Both the position numbers and the translations under genes were made by a program. Below the pieces are notes generated by a model. That model saw only the letters and a list, made by a program, of their open reading frames with translations, made no database searches and was not told where the DNA came from. A DNA stretch of 64,000 bases. Source: Furcasterigmium furcatum (taxonomy: Eukaryota > Ascomycota > Sordariomycetes > Glomerellales > Plectosphaerellaceae). Each line of letters starts with the position of its first letter. The stretch's first letter is position 1. Positions 23,208-33,436 of the stretch are shown in pieces. The stretch spans positions 1,428,961-1,492,960 of the forward strand of contig BCIA01000006.1 of the NCBI GenBank assembly GCA_001599815.1, given 5' to 3'.

Positions 23208-24087
23208 TAGGCTGAGCAGGCATAGGCAGGAAAGAACGGATTCTCTGAGTGACTCCATCAAGCACTCAAATTCGTAATACATCGTTTCCAAATCACAAGC
23301 TGCTGAGCTGCCAGGATGTACATAGTGTCCTGTGTCCTATCTAAATCTCCTTCCATCCCCGCCATGGGCTTTGGAAATGGCTCGATGTCGTTTACTCCTG
23401 CTCTGTTGTAGGCTTTCCACAGAACCAACCTGAACCCTTTGCCGGCGCCAAATTCGCCATCTTCATCAAAATGAGGCCGCGCAGAAGCTCGTGAATACTC
23501 GTTCAGGCCGCAGCCGCCGAAATGTGCCGTACATGGCGTATACTGGGTGACCTTGTGAGTAAATTCTGCCCAGGGAAAGGAAGGCGGGGCTCCGTACCAG
23601 ACAATGTGTGATGTTGTGATGGGAGTCTCAAGGTCACGGCATCTCCAGAACGATGTGTTGTCTCTTCAATGAACGGTCTCGAAAGATATACCACGTGTCT
23701 TCATCACCGCCAATCACAAAGGAGGTGCCTGTTGGTTGCCCGCTCAGTCATGTGGGAGGTCTTGAGTGCTGGAAAGGGCGAGTAACATTGGGGGCGTGTT
23801 ATGCGCTGAGGAGCAGGAGGGGAAGCCGAGCGAGTGAAAGCTGCAATACTGATGGCACGATAGGTTTGGATATTTGCCGACACCGCTGTGTGTGGCGAGT
23901 GCCGGGTTGCTGGATCTGGGGTGTAGTAGTCGTAATGGGACTCAGTGTTCACCGGAAGGCATCCGCTGTCGATGCCAAGTCCTGGAGGAGGGCTCCAGTA
24001 AGCCAACGCGACGGCGCTGGAGTGACGCTGTGGACGGCATGGTGATATAAGCCACGACCTCCGGGATGTCGGGCTTCATCTAAAGTG
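23208..24087. other. intergenic region, no supportable gene
   Basis: Convergent end of the oxidoreductase and the Pol_BBD-type gene. Only short overlapping frames with no family signature were seen. Confidence 0.45.
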
Positions 24088-24705
24088 TTACTTTTGTTCG
24101 ACTGTCTGTTGACGGGTGATACCGCGCGATGCCTTCCATTTGGCCCGCTCACTGTCAGGCCACTGGACCTCGATGATGTAGGTTTTCGAGGGATCCAAAG
24201 GCGTAGGGCCAACCTCGTGACCGATAGGCGGATCGCTCAGCTGCAGTTGGAAGAGGTCGCCCTCCTCGGGAAAGTAGGCGACGGCATTGCCCTCCCGATC
24301 CGTGATGGTACCTCTCGTGTTCGTTGGGATTGGGCCCGTGACTACATTGTAGTCATCCAGAATCGGCACCCCGACGATATTGCAGATGGAACTGGGGACG
24401 TGAAGGACATCTTTAAGTTGAAGAACGTCGTGAGCGTGGGGTCCGGTCTCGTCTGGGCTGCGTTTGACCTTGAGCTCGACCGTGCCGATGCCGATGACTG
24501 GCATCGTCGAGCTGTCGTGCATACTGTCGACTGAAGAGTCGATAGGCGTGTAATCAGGGCCGAACCACGATCGATCCTTTGCCACACTAAGGTTGGAGTC
24601 TGGTCAGCAAGAGACCGGTTTGTTTCGGCTGGCAGAGTGGGATGCATACTGTACATTGGAGCCGCTGGCCCAGATCCAGGCAGGGCAAGGAAGAGAATTG
24701 GCCAT
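24088..24705 (-). CDS. Copia pol beta-barrel-domain (Pol_BBD-like) single-domain protein
   Basis: Exons (minus strand) 24705-24650 and 24586-24088 (63-nt intron) give 184 aa. Spliced, the N terminus reads W-A-S-G-S-N-V-H-V-A-K-D-R-S-W-F. This aligns with the W-x-x-D-S-G-A-S-x-H-M start of the protease-like region of Copia/TNT1-94 Pol, but the catalytic Asp is replaced by Ala. Then come the family features M-P-V-I-G-I-G-T-V and L-K-D-V-L-H-V-P, the latter followed by S-S-I-C-N-I-V-G, which close the beta-barrel. No integrase, reverse transcriptase or long terminal repeats are seen nearby. Related stand-alone proteins are widespread in ascomycetes, suggesting a retained host gene rather than a fresh retroelement (inference). 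Function is unknown. Confidence 0.7.
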
Positions 24706-25172
24706 TGTCGATGATCTTTATGCAGATGATCCGCTATCGGCAAGTAGGTAGCTGCGAGTTGATGACATGGGTAACGTCGTGAGATGGAGAGAAAGTGAAC
24801 GAACAAGAGTGGTCAGTCCGGGACTCCCGGTTGGTCTCGCCAAGTGGTGCAGACGACTGATGACGGGCAGGAGAGACAACAAAATGTGGATCCAAAGTGG
24901 CCACTGAGCCAATAGGCGAGCAACCACCGGCTCCTTTGCCAGTATTAGTCATCTAGATTGTGGTGATCTGGAACGAGCATCATGTATAACACCAAGTGCT
25001 CTGTGGTCAGTTTTGTCCTCCCCGCTCGATTGGACGTTGAATTTCATATTATACAATTTGTATGACCGCTTGCTGACGCTTGCTGCACTCAGGCGCGCTC
25101 CTGAATGTGACGTCTCTGCACATCAGCCTTTGGGAGCTTCGCCAAACCCCCTGTCTAAAGGGTGATCGGGGA

Positions 25173-25231
25173 GATCATTTTGCGCAACCTTGACGCGATG
25201 GCAGATCATTCTACGCAACTTTGAAGAGATG
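25173..25231. repeat. two imperfect 28-bp direct repeats, 31-bp period
   Basis: Units 25173-25200 and 25204-25231 both read gatcatt..gcaac(c/t)ttga.g.gatg with about six differences. Most differences are C/T or G/A. Confidence 0.55.
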
Positions 25232-25394
25232 ACTTTTTTAATGATCTCTACCTGCTATGCCCAGACGGGGCCTTTGCATAGCCATTAAGATGCATCTGGC
25301 CGTACATTTCTACAAACCGACTGAGCTAAGGAACTGATTAGCCTTGCTGCCCTAACTATTTGTTATTAGGATACGCTCGGAATTCCAGCGCCTT

Positions 25395-25442
25395 GGGGGG
25401 AGGGAGGGGGAAGGATGGGAAAGGAGGGGGAAGAAGGCGGGG
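25395..25442 (+). repeat. purine/G-rich tract
   Basis: 48 bases that are almost all G and A, with five runs of three or more G. It could form a G-quadruplex or act as a nucleosome-depleted promoter element; only composition is seen. Confidence 0.5.
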
Positions 25443-25566
25443 AAATCCACTAATGCAAAAGAGTACCCAAACTCGTCAACTGATTGGCTTGTTAATATCT
25501 CCTAAATCTCCAAGTCCTTGATAAGTCACTGATAAACAGTCATTCAGGGGGACACTGTGATGCCGG

Positions 25567-25643
25567 ATGAGTTCACTCGGAACCATTCCGGGGACCTGTG
25601 TGTTAATGTATCGCGATGAGCTCATTCGGAAGCATTCCGAGGA
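25567..25643. repeat. two imperfect 30-bp direct repeats, 47-bp period
   Basis: Units 25567-25596 and 25614-25643 share gatgag(t/c)tca(c/t)tcgga, then a(c/g)cattccg and a purine-rich end. They lie about 180-260 bases upstream of the acyl-CoA dehydrogenase start. Confidence 0.55.
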
Positions 25644-25823
25644 GACAAATGCGTCAACCACTTAGTCAGCGGGCGCGTGACAGATAAGGTTCACTATATA
25701 AGTCACTTGAATGAGTCGATGGGTGCGCGGGTGCTGGTCATGATTCTCAACATTGAACACCCGTAATCGCCGCTCGCAAGATCGGCACTTTGACGAAGAA
25801 ACTCCCAGCTTCACCCCGCCACC

Positions 25824-27172
25824 ATGATTGATTTCACTTTGAGCCCCTCCCAGAAGGAACTGCAGCAGGTCACCCGCACCTTCACTCGAAATGTCCTCCG
25901 TGACGCGCAGGCAACTTACAACGAGCATCCGACCCAAATCGCGCGCTTCAGATCCACCCGCCCCTTATACCAAGCGGCGGTCACCGCAGGGCTCCTCCGG
26001 TGCCAGATCCCTACGCATTTTGGCGGCACCGGCGAAGGCCTTGTGGACATGGCTATCGTAGTAGAGGAGCTCTACGCCACAGAGCCGTCCGTCAGCTTGA
26101 CCGTCCTGGGCACAGGCCTAGGCCTGACGCCTTTGCTTCTTGCTGGAAGCGAAGAGCAGAAGGCAAGGCTCTTGGCGCCATTTCTCAACGGAGAGGGGGA
26201 GCCTTTGGCCAGCTTGGTACATTCCGAGCCGGGCGGGACGGCAAACTGGTTGGAAAAGGGGTCCCAGGGGCTTCAGACCACGGCGAGAAGGGAGGGCGAC
26301 AAGTGGATCATTAATGGCGAGAAGGTACTCAGGGACTTATTCCTGAGTTTCATGTTAGAGAAGCTAATACTTCCCAGCTCTGGACAACAAATAGTGGTGG
26401 ATGGGACAACCGTGGCGCCGACCTCCAGTGTGTCGTCTGTCGCTTCTCAGACACGCCCGGGTCTCCACAAGACCCGGACGTCGACCCTTCATCTCTCATC
26501 CTCATTCTGATGGTCACCCCAGAGGAGATTTCCCAGAATGATCCTGGCGCCTATCAAGTCCTCGGGGATCCAGAGCTCACAGGTCACATGGCCAACTCGG
26601 GACCACACTCCAGGTTCACCGAGTTCCATGTCCCGGCCCGCAACCTCCTGGCGCCTCCAGGAAAAGGTGCCGGAACGGTCGAACTCAGCTTTGGTACATC
26701 CGCCGCCATCGTGGGCGCCATGTCTGTTGGCATCATGCGCGCCGTGTTCGAGGCGGGGCTGGGCTTTGCGAAGTCAGATCACCGCGGCGGGGCCGTGCCT
26801 ATCATCCACCGACAGAGCGTGGCAGATGTGCTGATTGACATCAAGATGCGGACCGAGGCGGCGCGGGCACTGACCTGGAAGGCCCTCCGATGTTTGGAGG
26901 TCGGGCCGGGGGACTTCCATGCACGGCTTGAACTGGCGTTGGAGGCGAAGATCTTTGCTTCCGACAGTGCTGTCAAGTCTGCCGTGGATGTCATGGGGGC
27001 GGTGGGGGTCACATCGTACAGCAAGGACCAGCCGTTTGGGAAGTTGTTGAATGATGCCATCTGCTTGCCGTTATTCGATGGGGGGAACATTGGGATACGG
27101 AGGAGGCAGTTGGAGAGAATCTTTGCCCAGGAGGGCTACGAACCGTGGTCTTCTTCTTTCGGGGTTGATTAG
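25824..27172 (+). CDS. acyl-CoA dehydrogenase family protein
   Basis: Exons 25824-26324 and 26378-27172 (53-nt intron) give 431 aa. The three-domain order is visible. An N-terminal helical domain runs from D-F-T-L-S-P-S-Q-K-E-L, with I-P-x-x-F-G-G. A middle beta-barrel has L-V-H-S-E-P-G-G-T-A-N-W and W-I-I-N-G-E-K-L-W-T-T-N-S across the splice. The C-terminal helical FAD domain has F-G-T-S-A-A-I-V-G-A-M-S-V-G and ends M-G-A-V-G-V-T-S-Y. The family oxidises acyl-CoA thioesters at alpha-beta with FAD. There is no obvious mitochondrial presequence and the protein does not end in a peroxisomal tripeptide, so location is uncertain. It sits next to a Zn2Cys6 regulator and a P450, which suggests a role in a local pathway (inference). 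Confidence 0.88.
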
Positions 27173-27239
27173 AAAAGGCCCAGAACATCACAACAGATAT
27201 CATCCTGATGGTCAATTACTAGAGCCATTCGCCCAGCAT

Positions 27240-28920
27240 TTATCTAAGCTCATGAGATGCATTTGAGGGCCCGACTCTCCTCGCCCTCTGTTCCTCCATG
27301 ACAGAAGCGCGCTGAGCAATCTGTACAATCCGCCAAGCATTCCAAATGTTCTCATCGCAGTCCATGGCAATCTGCTTCCTTCGCTCAAGCAACTCCGCTT
27401 TCGCAAGCCGTGGCTGAGACGTCTTCCGGACTGTCAAAGACGTCGCTGGCTTCAACTTTTCTTCCTCGTACTCGTCGACAATTTCCCGAGCCGCAGTGAC
27501 GAGGCTTTCGAAGGTAGCAGGGGCCGGGCCCTGATCGTTCGCCGTCCCCTTGGTCACCAAAGCTCTTTGGGCAAAGACCGAGGTGGTGAGATGGTAGAGG
27601 TCATTCATCTTCCCCGTCATGTAGTCAACCTCTTCCGGCTTGGCCGATCGAAGGACAGCGAATGCGTCCTTCCACCTTTTCAGTTGTGTGAGAAGGTCCT
27701 TCTGTAGCGCCCGTGCCTTGGAAAAAGCCTCCGGCGTCGAATGGAACGTCTCCATTCTGTCTCGCCAGAATCGAAGTGCATCTTCCATGATTTCGTCCAG
27801 TACTTGCTCTGCCTCGGCGGCAGTGCGGAAGTCCATGGGAACATCCGACTCGAGGACCGGCTGCGTCCATCTGAGCGCCAGGGGAATCGGTACCGGCGGA
27901 GACGCGAACAGAAATGAGGCGATGCTCAACCGCGTGAAGATTGGGACGAGTTCCTTGCGTATCAGCTCGGCCCCCGGAGATGCCGTGTTTCCGTTGAAAC
28001 TGGCCAGGATGCGTCGCCCCTGGTGAATATGCATTTGTCCCGCTTCTTCGTTGCCAGACATGAATTCGATGGAGATGAACAGGGCGCATGCCAGAAGCGG
28101 CACAGCGATCGATGCGCTGCCGGCGAAGATGCCAGTCTGGGGAGCCGTCCAGTTTCGGAGAGACCGCAACGCCCGATGATAGTGCGATACCGCAAATGGA
28201 CCTAAAGCCGGGAACTGGGAATTCTTGGTCAACAAGAAGGTCTTGGCGCTGCAGTCCGCTTTCTCATGTATGTCGCTGATCACAATGGCCGCATGACGGA
28301 CGGCCGGTTCTTGAAAGCACAGACTGGGTATGATGCGGGCCCAGAAGTGCGTGGTGGCAGTCCTGAAGAGGCGTATCGAGGACCGTGCTCTGTAGAAGTC
28401 CAAGGCCCGCTGCTCCGATAGATCCCAGCCGGTAAAGAAACTCGGGGAGCTGCGAGGACTGGAATCGCGGATTGGAGCCAGAGCCTCCGGCCGCAATGTG
28501 GACGACTTGATGGCATGTCTGGGGAGATACCCATCGCATTTCCGGCCTGTTTTGGTGCAACGCAGGCATGCGGGCTTCCCCTCGTCGCACTTGACCCTGC
28601 GGAACCTGGTTATGTGTCAGCCTTATCTCTTGTCTTGGCTCTGTTGACGAAGACCATTTCTTCCGCCGCAGGCCTGGGCCCTGGGCCCTGCACGACCCTT
28701 GATAGGCACGCTACCGATCGAGAGCGCAAAGCTGTGTCCACGGAAGGCTGAAGGCATGGACTTACTTGCAGGTGATGCAGCCGGTTCGAAGCTTCACAGA
28801 CCCCTTTCGGCCGTTTCTAGGGGTCCCGGGTGCCGAGGCCGACGTATCGGACTGGGAGCTCTCGCTCACAATCGGCAGGGCTTCAGACGCGAACGCCACC
28901 TCGGCAGACGCTGGATCCAT
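27240..28920 (-). CDS. Zn2Cys6 fungal transcription factor
   Basis: Exons (minus strand) 28920-28766 and 28605-27240 (160-nt intron, which splits the zinc finger) give 506 aa. The cluster is at residues 48-75 with Cys at 48, 51, 58, 65, 68 and 75, and a basic R-R-V-K between the second and third Cys. A Ser-rich tail of 40 residues precedes it. The remainder is helical with features of the fungal regulator middle domain (F-Y-R-A-R-S, F-W-A-R-I-I-P, P-A-V-R-H-A-A-I) but no named motif. It is nuclear. It is divergent from the P450 and convergent with the acyl-CoA dehydrogenase, so it is the likely local regulator (inference). The ATG at 28920 is the only one ahead of the finger in frame. Confidence 0.87.
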
Positions 28921-29454
28921 ATCTAATCGCGAAGGGACTCAGTGGTACGCCAAGTATCAAACGCGGCAGACAGCACGATGAAGCAGCTGATCGAATTGGT
29001 GGAAGGCGTCATGAAGACTTTTGCAACGCTCGAGTTACCGACAGGAGGCATGATCTTGGTTCCAGTGGAGGCGTCAGATCCCCGGTCCATGGTGGAGTCA
29101 GGATCCTGCTCCGATTGGTGGCGTCGCATTTCCAGGGCTGCTTACTACCAATTTCCGACAAGGAGTCTGGGAACACCTTGACACCTTGACACCCTACGAA
29201 CAAGGCCCCCAAGGGTCAGGAGTGAAGTCCCGGTGACAACTCCGGTGCTTTGATTGGATAGCTCGTGCTTCGATTGGACGTTAGGAATCAATCAACAAGT
29301 CCACTGGATCTTACATGCGGATTCAGGGCCGCCCCCTTTGTTCAATGTTCCCATTATACTACTAATTATAATACTATTAAAGCACAGCCGTCCGCTCATT
29401 GTGATAGAAGCCGCTGCAGTCCAGCTTCAGTTCCTACTACCATCCGCAAACATC
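28921..29454. promoter_or_regulatory. divergent promoter of regulator and P450, with repeats and CCAAT boxes
   Basis: CCGGTG occurs twice with a 12-base period (29230-29235, 29242-29247). A 14-bp direct repeat with one mismatch (29246-29259, 29265-29278) contains ATTGG, an inverted CCAAT box. Further CCAAT/ATTGG words occur around 29010, 29118 and 29148. An 8-base tandem, acaccttg, lies near 29173. These are candidate sites for the CCAAT complex and for a CGG-binding regulator. Confidence 0.45.
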
Positions 29455-31113
29455 ATGGTCTCTTACGTACTTCTGCTGGGGGCGTTGGTTCTGTACTGGA
29501 CGGCAGTCGCGGTCTATCGCCTGTACTTCAGCCCGCTCGCCAAGTTCCCAGGGCCCAAGCTGGCAGGTTTGTCTCGAACTCTTCACCCAGAAGGTCCTGT
29601 CCATGTGCCCTAACAAGCGCGTATAGCACTCACAACATGGTACTGCATGTATCATGACATGATCCGCGGTGGCCAGTACACATTTGTCGTCGAACAGATG
29701 CACCGGGAGTACGGCCCCATCGTGAGGATCATGCCGGACGTTCTGCACGTGAACGACCCCAACTTCGTCGACCAGATCTACCCGGCGCAGTCCTCGGCGC
29801 ATCGCCGAGATCGCGCGTGGACCGTCCTTAATTTCTTTCAAGCCAACTATTCCTCTTTATCTACCGGCCCGCATGACCTGCACCGCAACCGACGGGCCGT
29901 CATGAGCCGCTTCTTCTCCAAGCAGAACGTCCGCCGCCTGGTGCCCGTGATCAACGAGACGCTCGCAGACCTGCTCCGGCGCATCGAGGGGTTTGCTAGA
30001 ACCGGCGACCCGGTGGTCATCAACGCCGCCTTCAAGGCCGCCACCAAGGACGTCATCCAATTCTACGCCCTCGGCGATGGCCGCAAATGCCTCGACATGG
30101 AGGACTTCAACGCCAATTTCTTCGCGACGATCAGCCCGAAGCGACTTACCCATTCCGGCGTTCACTTCCATTTCATGCTCGCCGGGCTGAACAAAATGCC
30201 TCCGTCATTGTTCAGGGCATTGAGTCCCCACGTCGCGAACTTCATCGGCTTTCTAGATGTACGGTTCTGCGTGTCGTTCCTGGAGCTTTCAATGTAGCTA
30301 ATCCGAGCACAGGGAATCGCTGTCCAGATAGAAGAGGTGAGGAACGCAAAGGTCGACCCCGAGGGCCGGACGATCTTCCACGAGGTCATCAACAGCGACC
30401 TGCCCGAATCCGAGAAGACCACTCCCCGCCTCGTCGACGAGGCCATGGTGCTCTGCATCGCCGGGGCCGACACGACCGCGTCGACATTGTCAGCGCTGAC
30501 GTACCGCATCCTGAACGATCGAGCCATGTTCATCCGCCTGCGCGCAGAGCTCGAGTCCGTCATGCCAGACCCAAACCAGGCGCCTGACCCCGCGAAGCTG
30601 GATTCGCTCCCGTACCTGAACGCGCTCATAGAAGAGGCCCTCCGCTTCTACCCCAGCGCAACCCATCGCCAGGATCGTATTGCCACAGACGAGGACCTTC
30701 CGTACCACTACCCCGATGGCAGCGGGCGTAGTATCATCGTGCCGAAAGGCACGCCGATTGGCATGAGCGCGCGGATACTCAACCGGCATCCGGCCTGGTA
30801 CGGCGGCGACGCGGACAAGTTCCGGCCGGAGCGATATATCGAGGACCCGAGGCTGATGCACCGCCATCTCACGTTTTCCAAGGGCGGGCGGCAGTGCCTG
30901 GGTATGAACCTCGCATACCAGGAGCTGCAGACGTTCACGGCGGGTATTTTCCGAAAATTCTCGCTGCACGACCCCGGCGCGAGGGTACAAAACGGGCCGA
31001 CGCTAGAGCTCTATGAGACGACTCTGGATGATATCCGGATCGCTGCCGACTATGTCACGCCGGGGCATCCGGTCGGGAGCCAGGGTGTTCGAGTGAGGGC
31101 TCGGATGGCTTAA
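29455..31113 (+). CDS. cytochrome P450 monooxygenase (trichodiene-oxygenase-like)
   Basis: Exons 29455-29566, 29627-30258 and 30313-31113 (60- and 54-nt introns) give 514 aa. An N-terminal membrane anchor of about 20 residues is followed by F-P-G-P-K-L. The I-helix has G-A-D-T-T, the K-helix E-E-A-L-R supplies E-x-x-R, then F-R-P-E-R-Y and the heme loop F-S-K-G-G-R-Q-C-L-G with Cys443 as ligand. All class II P450 motifs are intact. The R-L-Y-F-S-P-L-A-K-F-P-G-P opening and the Y-G-P-I-V-R-I-M-P-D-V-L-H-V-N-D-P stretch recall the fungal trichodiene-oxygenase/benzoate-hydroxylase-like group. Anchored in the ER, it oxygenates a small hydrophobic substrate, which is unknown. It is divergent from a Zn2Cys6 gene and near an SDR. 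Confidence 0.9.
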
Positions 31114-31272
31114 TTTGCTGTATATACGATACTCCATAGTCACTCGGACAAATTCAATGACGACGCTTCCAGTTGTGCACTACTTTCCTCACTTGCGTTC
31201 AGGCGAACATTGAACTTTGCATCCGTTGAAATGCCCTAGAACTCGACAAGGTCCTCCACGCTGTCGGCCCCC

Positions 31273-32187
31273 TCAGAGATACTCCTCCAATTCCTTCTCC
31301 GTCCAGTCCCACAGCGCCCTCGCGGGCTCATCCTCCTTCGACCCGGCAGAGCCCTTCCCCGGGACACCGACGGGGTGGTAAAACTCGCCCGACTGCGCGT
31401 CCGGGCTGACGGCGGCCCAGAGCTGGTTCCTGACACCGGTCGAGGGGTATTCCGTGACAAGCGCGAGAGGCATGAGAATATACTTCAGGATGGGCCACTT
31501 GGTGATCATGGTGGTGCCGAGGTTGGTCTGCACGAGGCCCGGGTGGACGCTGATGGAGCGAATGTCCGGGTTGCGGCGCGCGACCTCACGGGCAAAGTGG
31601 ACGTTGGCGCGCTTGGAGAAGGAGTAGCGCTTCATGGTCATGTAGTCGGCCATGTCGCTCTTGAGCCTGTCGAAGGGGTAGGCGGACGGGGCGAGGGCCT
31701 CGCCGGCCGAGGACAGGAAGACGACGCGGACGTCCTGGGGCGGCGACGTCGAGGTGGCCGTCGCCTTGAGCGTAGGGAGGAGGAGCCTGGTGAGGAGTGC
31801 GTGGCCCATGTGGTTCGTGCCGAACTGGATCTCGTAGCCGTCCTGCGTGGTGCCCGGCGGCGTCGCCATGATGCCGGCGTTGTTGATGAGCAGGTGGAGC
31901 TTATCGGACTGAGCGAGGAAGGATTCCGCTGCTTTCTTGACGCTCTCGAGGGAGCAGAGGTCCAGCGGCAGGAACGTGATGGGCGCGACATTAGGGGCCG
32001 CTCTTTGGATGTCCTCGATTGCCGCGATGGCCTTCTCCTCGGTGCGCGCGGCGAGGAAGATGCGTACCGGGTTGCGTTTGCTCAGCTGGAGCACCATCTC
32101 CTTGCCCAGGCCGATGTTGGCGCCGGTCACGAGAATGACCTTGCCCGAAAGATCGGGAATGTCGGTATCCGGGTTGAAGGACGGCAT
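31273..32187 (-). CDS. short-chain dehydrogenase (retinol-dehydrogenase/WW-oxidoreductase-like)
   Basis: A single exon of 304 aa. T-G-A-N-I-G-L-G is at residues 21-28, A-A-R-T follows strand 2, then L-D-L-C-S and N-N-A-G. The catalytic pair is Y-S-F-S-K with Tyr188 and Lys192. H-P-G-L-V-Q-T-N-L-G follows, typical of retinol-dehydrogenase-like SDRs, and the C-terminal third has a hydrophobic segment. It is convergent with the P450, with stops about 160 bases apart. It probably interconverts alcohol and ketone groups using NADP(H). Partnership with the P450 is inference. The longer open frame upstream to 32394 lacks family similarity, so 32187 is chosen. Confidence 0.88.
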   Translation of the reverse strand: MPSFNPDTDIPDLSGKVILVTGANIGLGKEMVLQLSKRNPVRIFLAARTEEKAIAAIEDIQRAAPNVAPITFLPLDLCSLESVKKAAESFLAQSDKLHLLINNAGIMATPPGTTQDGYEIQFGTNHMGHALLTRLLLPTLKATATSTSPPQDVRVVFLSSAGEALAPSAYPFDRLKSDMADYMTMKRYSFSKRANVHFAREVARRNPDIRSISVHPGLVQTNLGTTMITKWPILKYILMPLALVTEYPSTGVRNQLWAAVSPDAQSGEFYHPVGVPGKGSAGSKEDEPARALWDWTEKELEEYL

Positions 32188-33436
32188 TCTGGCGAGAGTC
32201 GCGGCGAGGGCCAGGAGAATGGATGACGGTGAAATCAGCAAAGTTGGCTGGCGGGAGAAGACGCCTGGGACGTTAGTAGTAGTAGCGCACGCCACATCGG
32301 GGCCCCGCCACATTCCGGGGTCGAACGCACGGATGGATGGATTACATCTCAACCATTCAACTGTCCCGTGGTGTTCTGACCACATCGATCGCAACCAAAT
32401 CGCCTAAATAGGCAGCCAAGCAGCTCATGAGGAGGGGACACCGTGAAGCTGAACGGGGATAAAGGGCGGGGATTAAAATAAGGCTGACGCCTAACTATGA
32501 ATTTCAGATCATTTAAAATGATTGCTCGTAGTCCCATCCACTTAAATGAAGCGCTGTCATTGAAGATAGGATCTCATCTTATCTAGTCGGCAAGACAACT
32601 CTGGGTCTTTAACAGCCTGTGCGGCTACAAAAACAGCACACACCACATTGGCTGGTGAATCCCCCTTAAATACGTCCCTACGCAGCCGATTCCAGTCACG
32701 TGCAGCCAGCCAGCCAGACGGTCCGTGTCTGGCTGCTGACATGCTTCGCCACCGCCAAGGGACACCAACCGACAGAATATCGCGCCCGTACTCATTCTAA
32801 GATGATGGAAAGACGGCGTAGTGGTGCGTGAAATGCCAGCAGGTGGCACAGTTCTCGCGTCTTCGATCAGTAAGCTGAATGCAGGGCAAGATGGGAACAC
32901 AGCCACCATCAGCAATCCGCGGAACAGCGGACTCGAAGCCATTTGTGGAAATCGGCACGTATAGTGATTGGTCGGCTCTCCAATCGAAAAGTCGGGCCGC
33001 TCCGTGTAGTACCTAGATATCGGGATATACACTGAATGCGTATTTCATCCGGCATCATGACATAGTGTCATGGCGAGGAAACTCTCAAATCCAATTTCCA
33101 GGGTTTCATTTTGTGGAAGTCCGCTTGAATCTTGAGTAAGGGCATGCTTAGAGACGATTGAGTAAGAGATGACAGACAGAGAGCCAGAGTCTTGGTGTCG
33201 GTTGGTGATCACCGTTCAGCGATTTCCTCCTCCTTTCCGTCACAGCTGCGACCCATTCTCCGAGCTTTCTCCAGATACCTGAGGGTTAATATGAGAATTC
33301 TGGACTACTTAAACTCCCATGGTGCTCCTGATGTCGAGAAAAGAAGAAGAGAGCAGGCTCATCATCCGAACATCTAACTGAACATCAAACTGACCTGAAC
33401 ATTCAGACGCTTCACCCGTCACAAATCAAATTCACC
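32188..33436. other. divergent intergenic region
   Basis: It lies between the SDR and the secreted hydrolase and should hold both promoters. No gene or strong motif was recognised in 1.25 kb. Confidence 0.5.

Larger units (their letters stand above)
24706..25823. other. AT-rich intergenic region with short degenerate repeats
   Basis: It contains two pairs of imperfect direct repeats and a G-rich tract (listed separately) and no coding signal. It presumably includes the promoter of the acyl-CoA dehydrogenase gene. Confidence 0.5.

Noticed and set aside
31375..32226. Long plus-strand open frame antisense to the SDR
   Set aside because: It is the shadow of the GC-rich SDR exon; the minus strand carries the complete family motifs.
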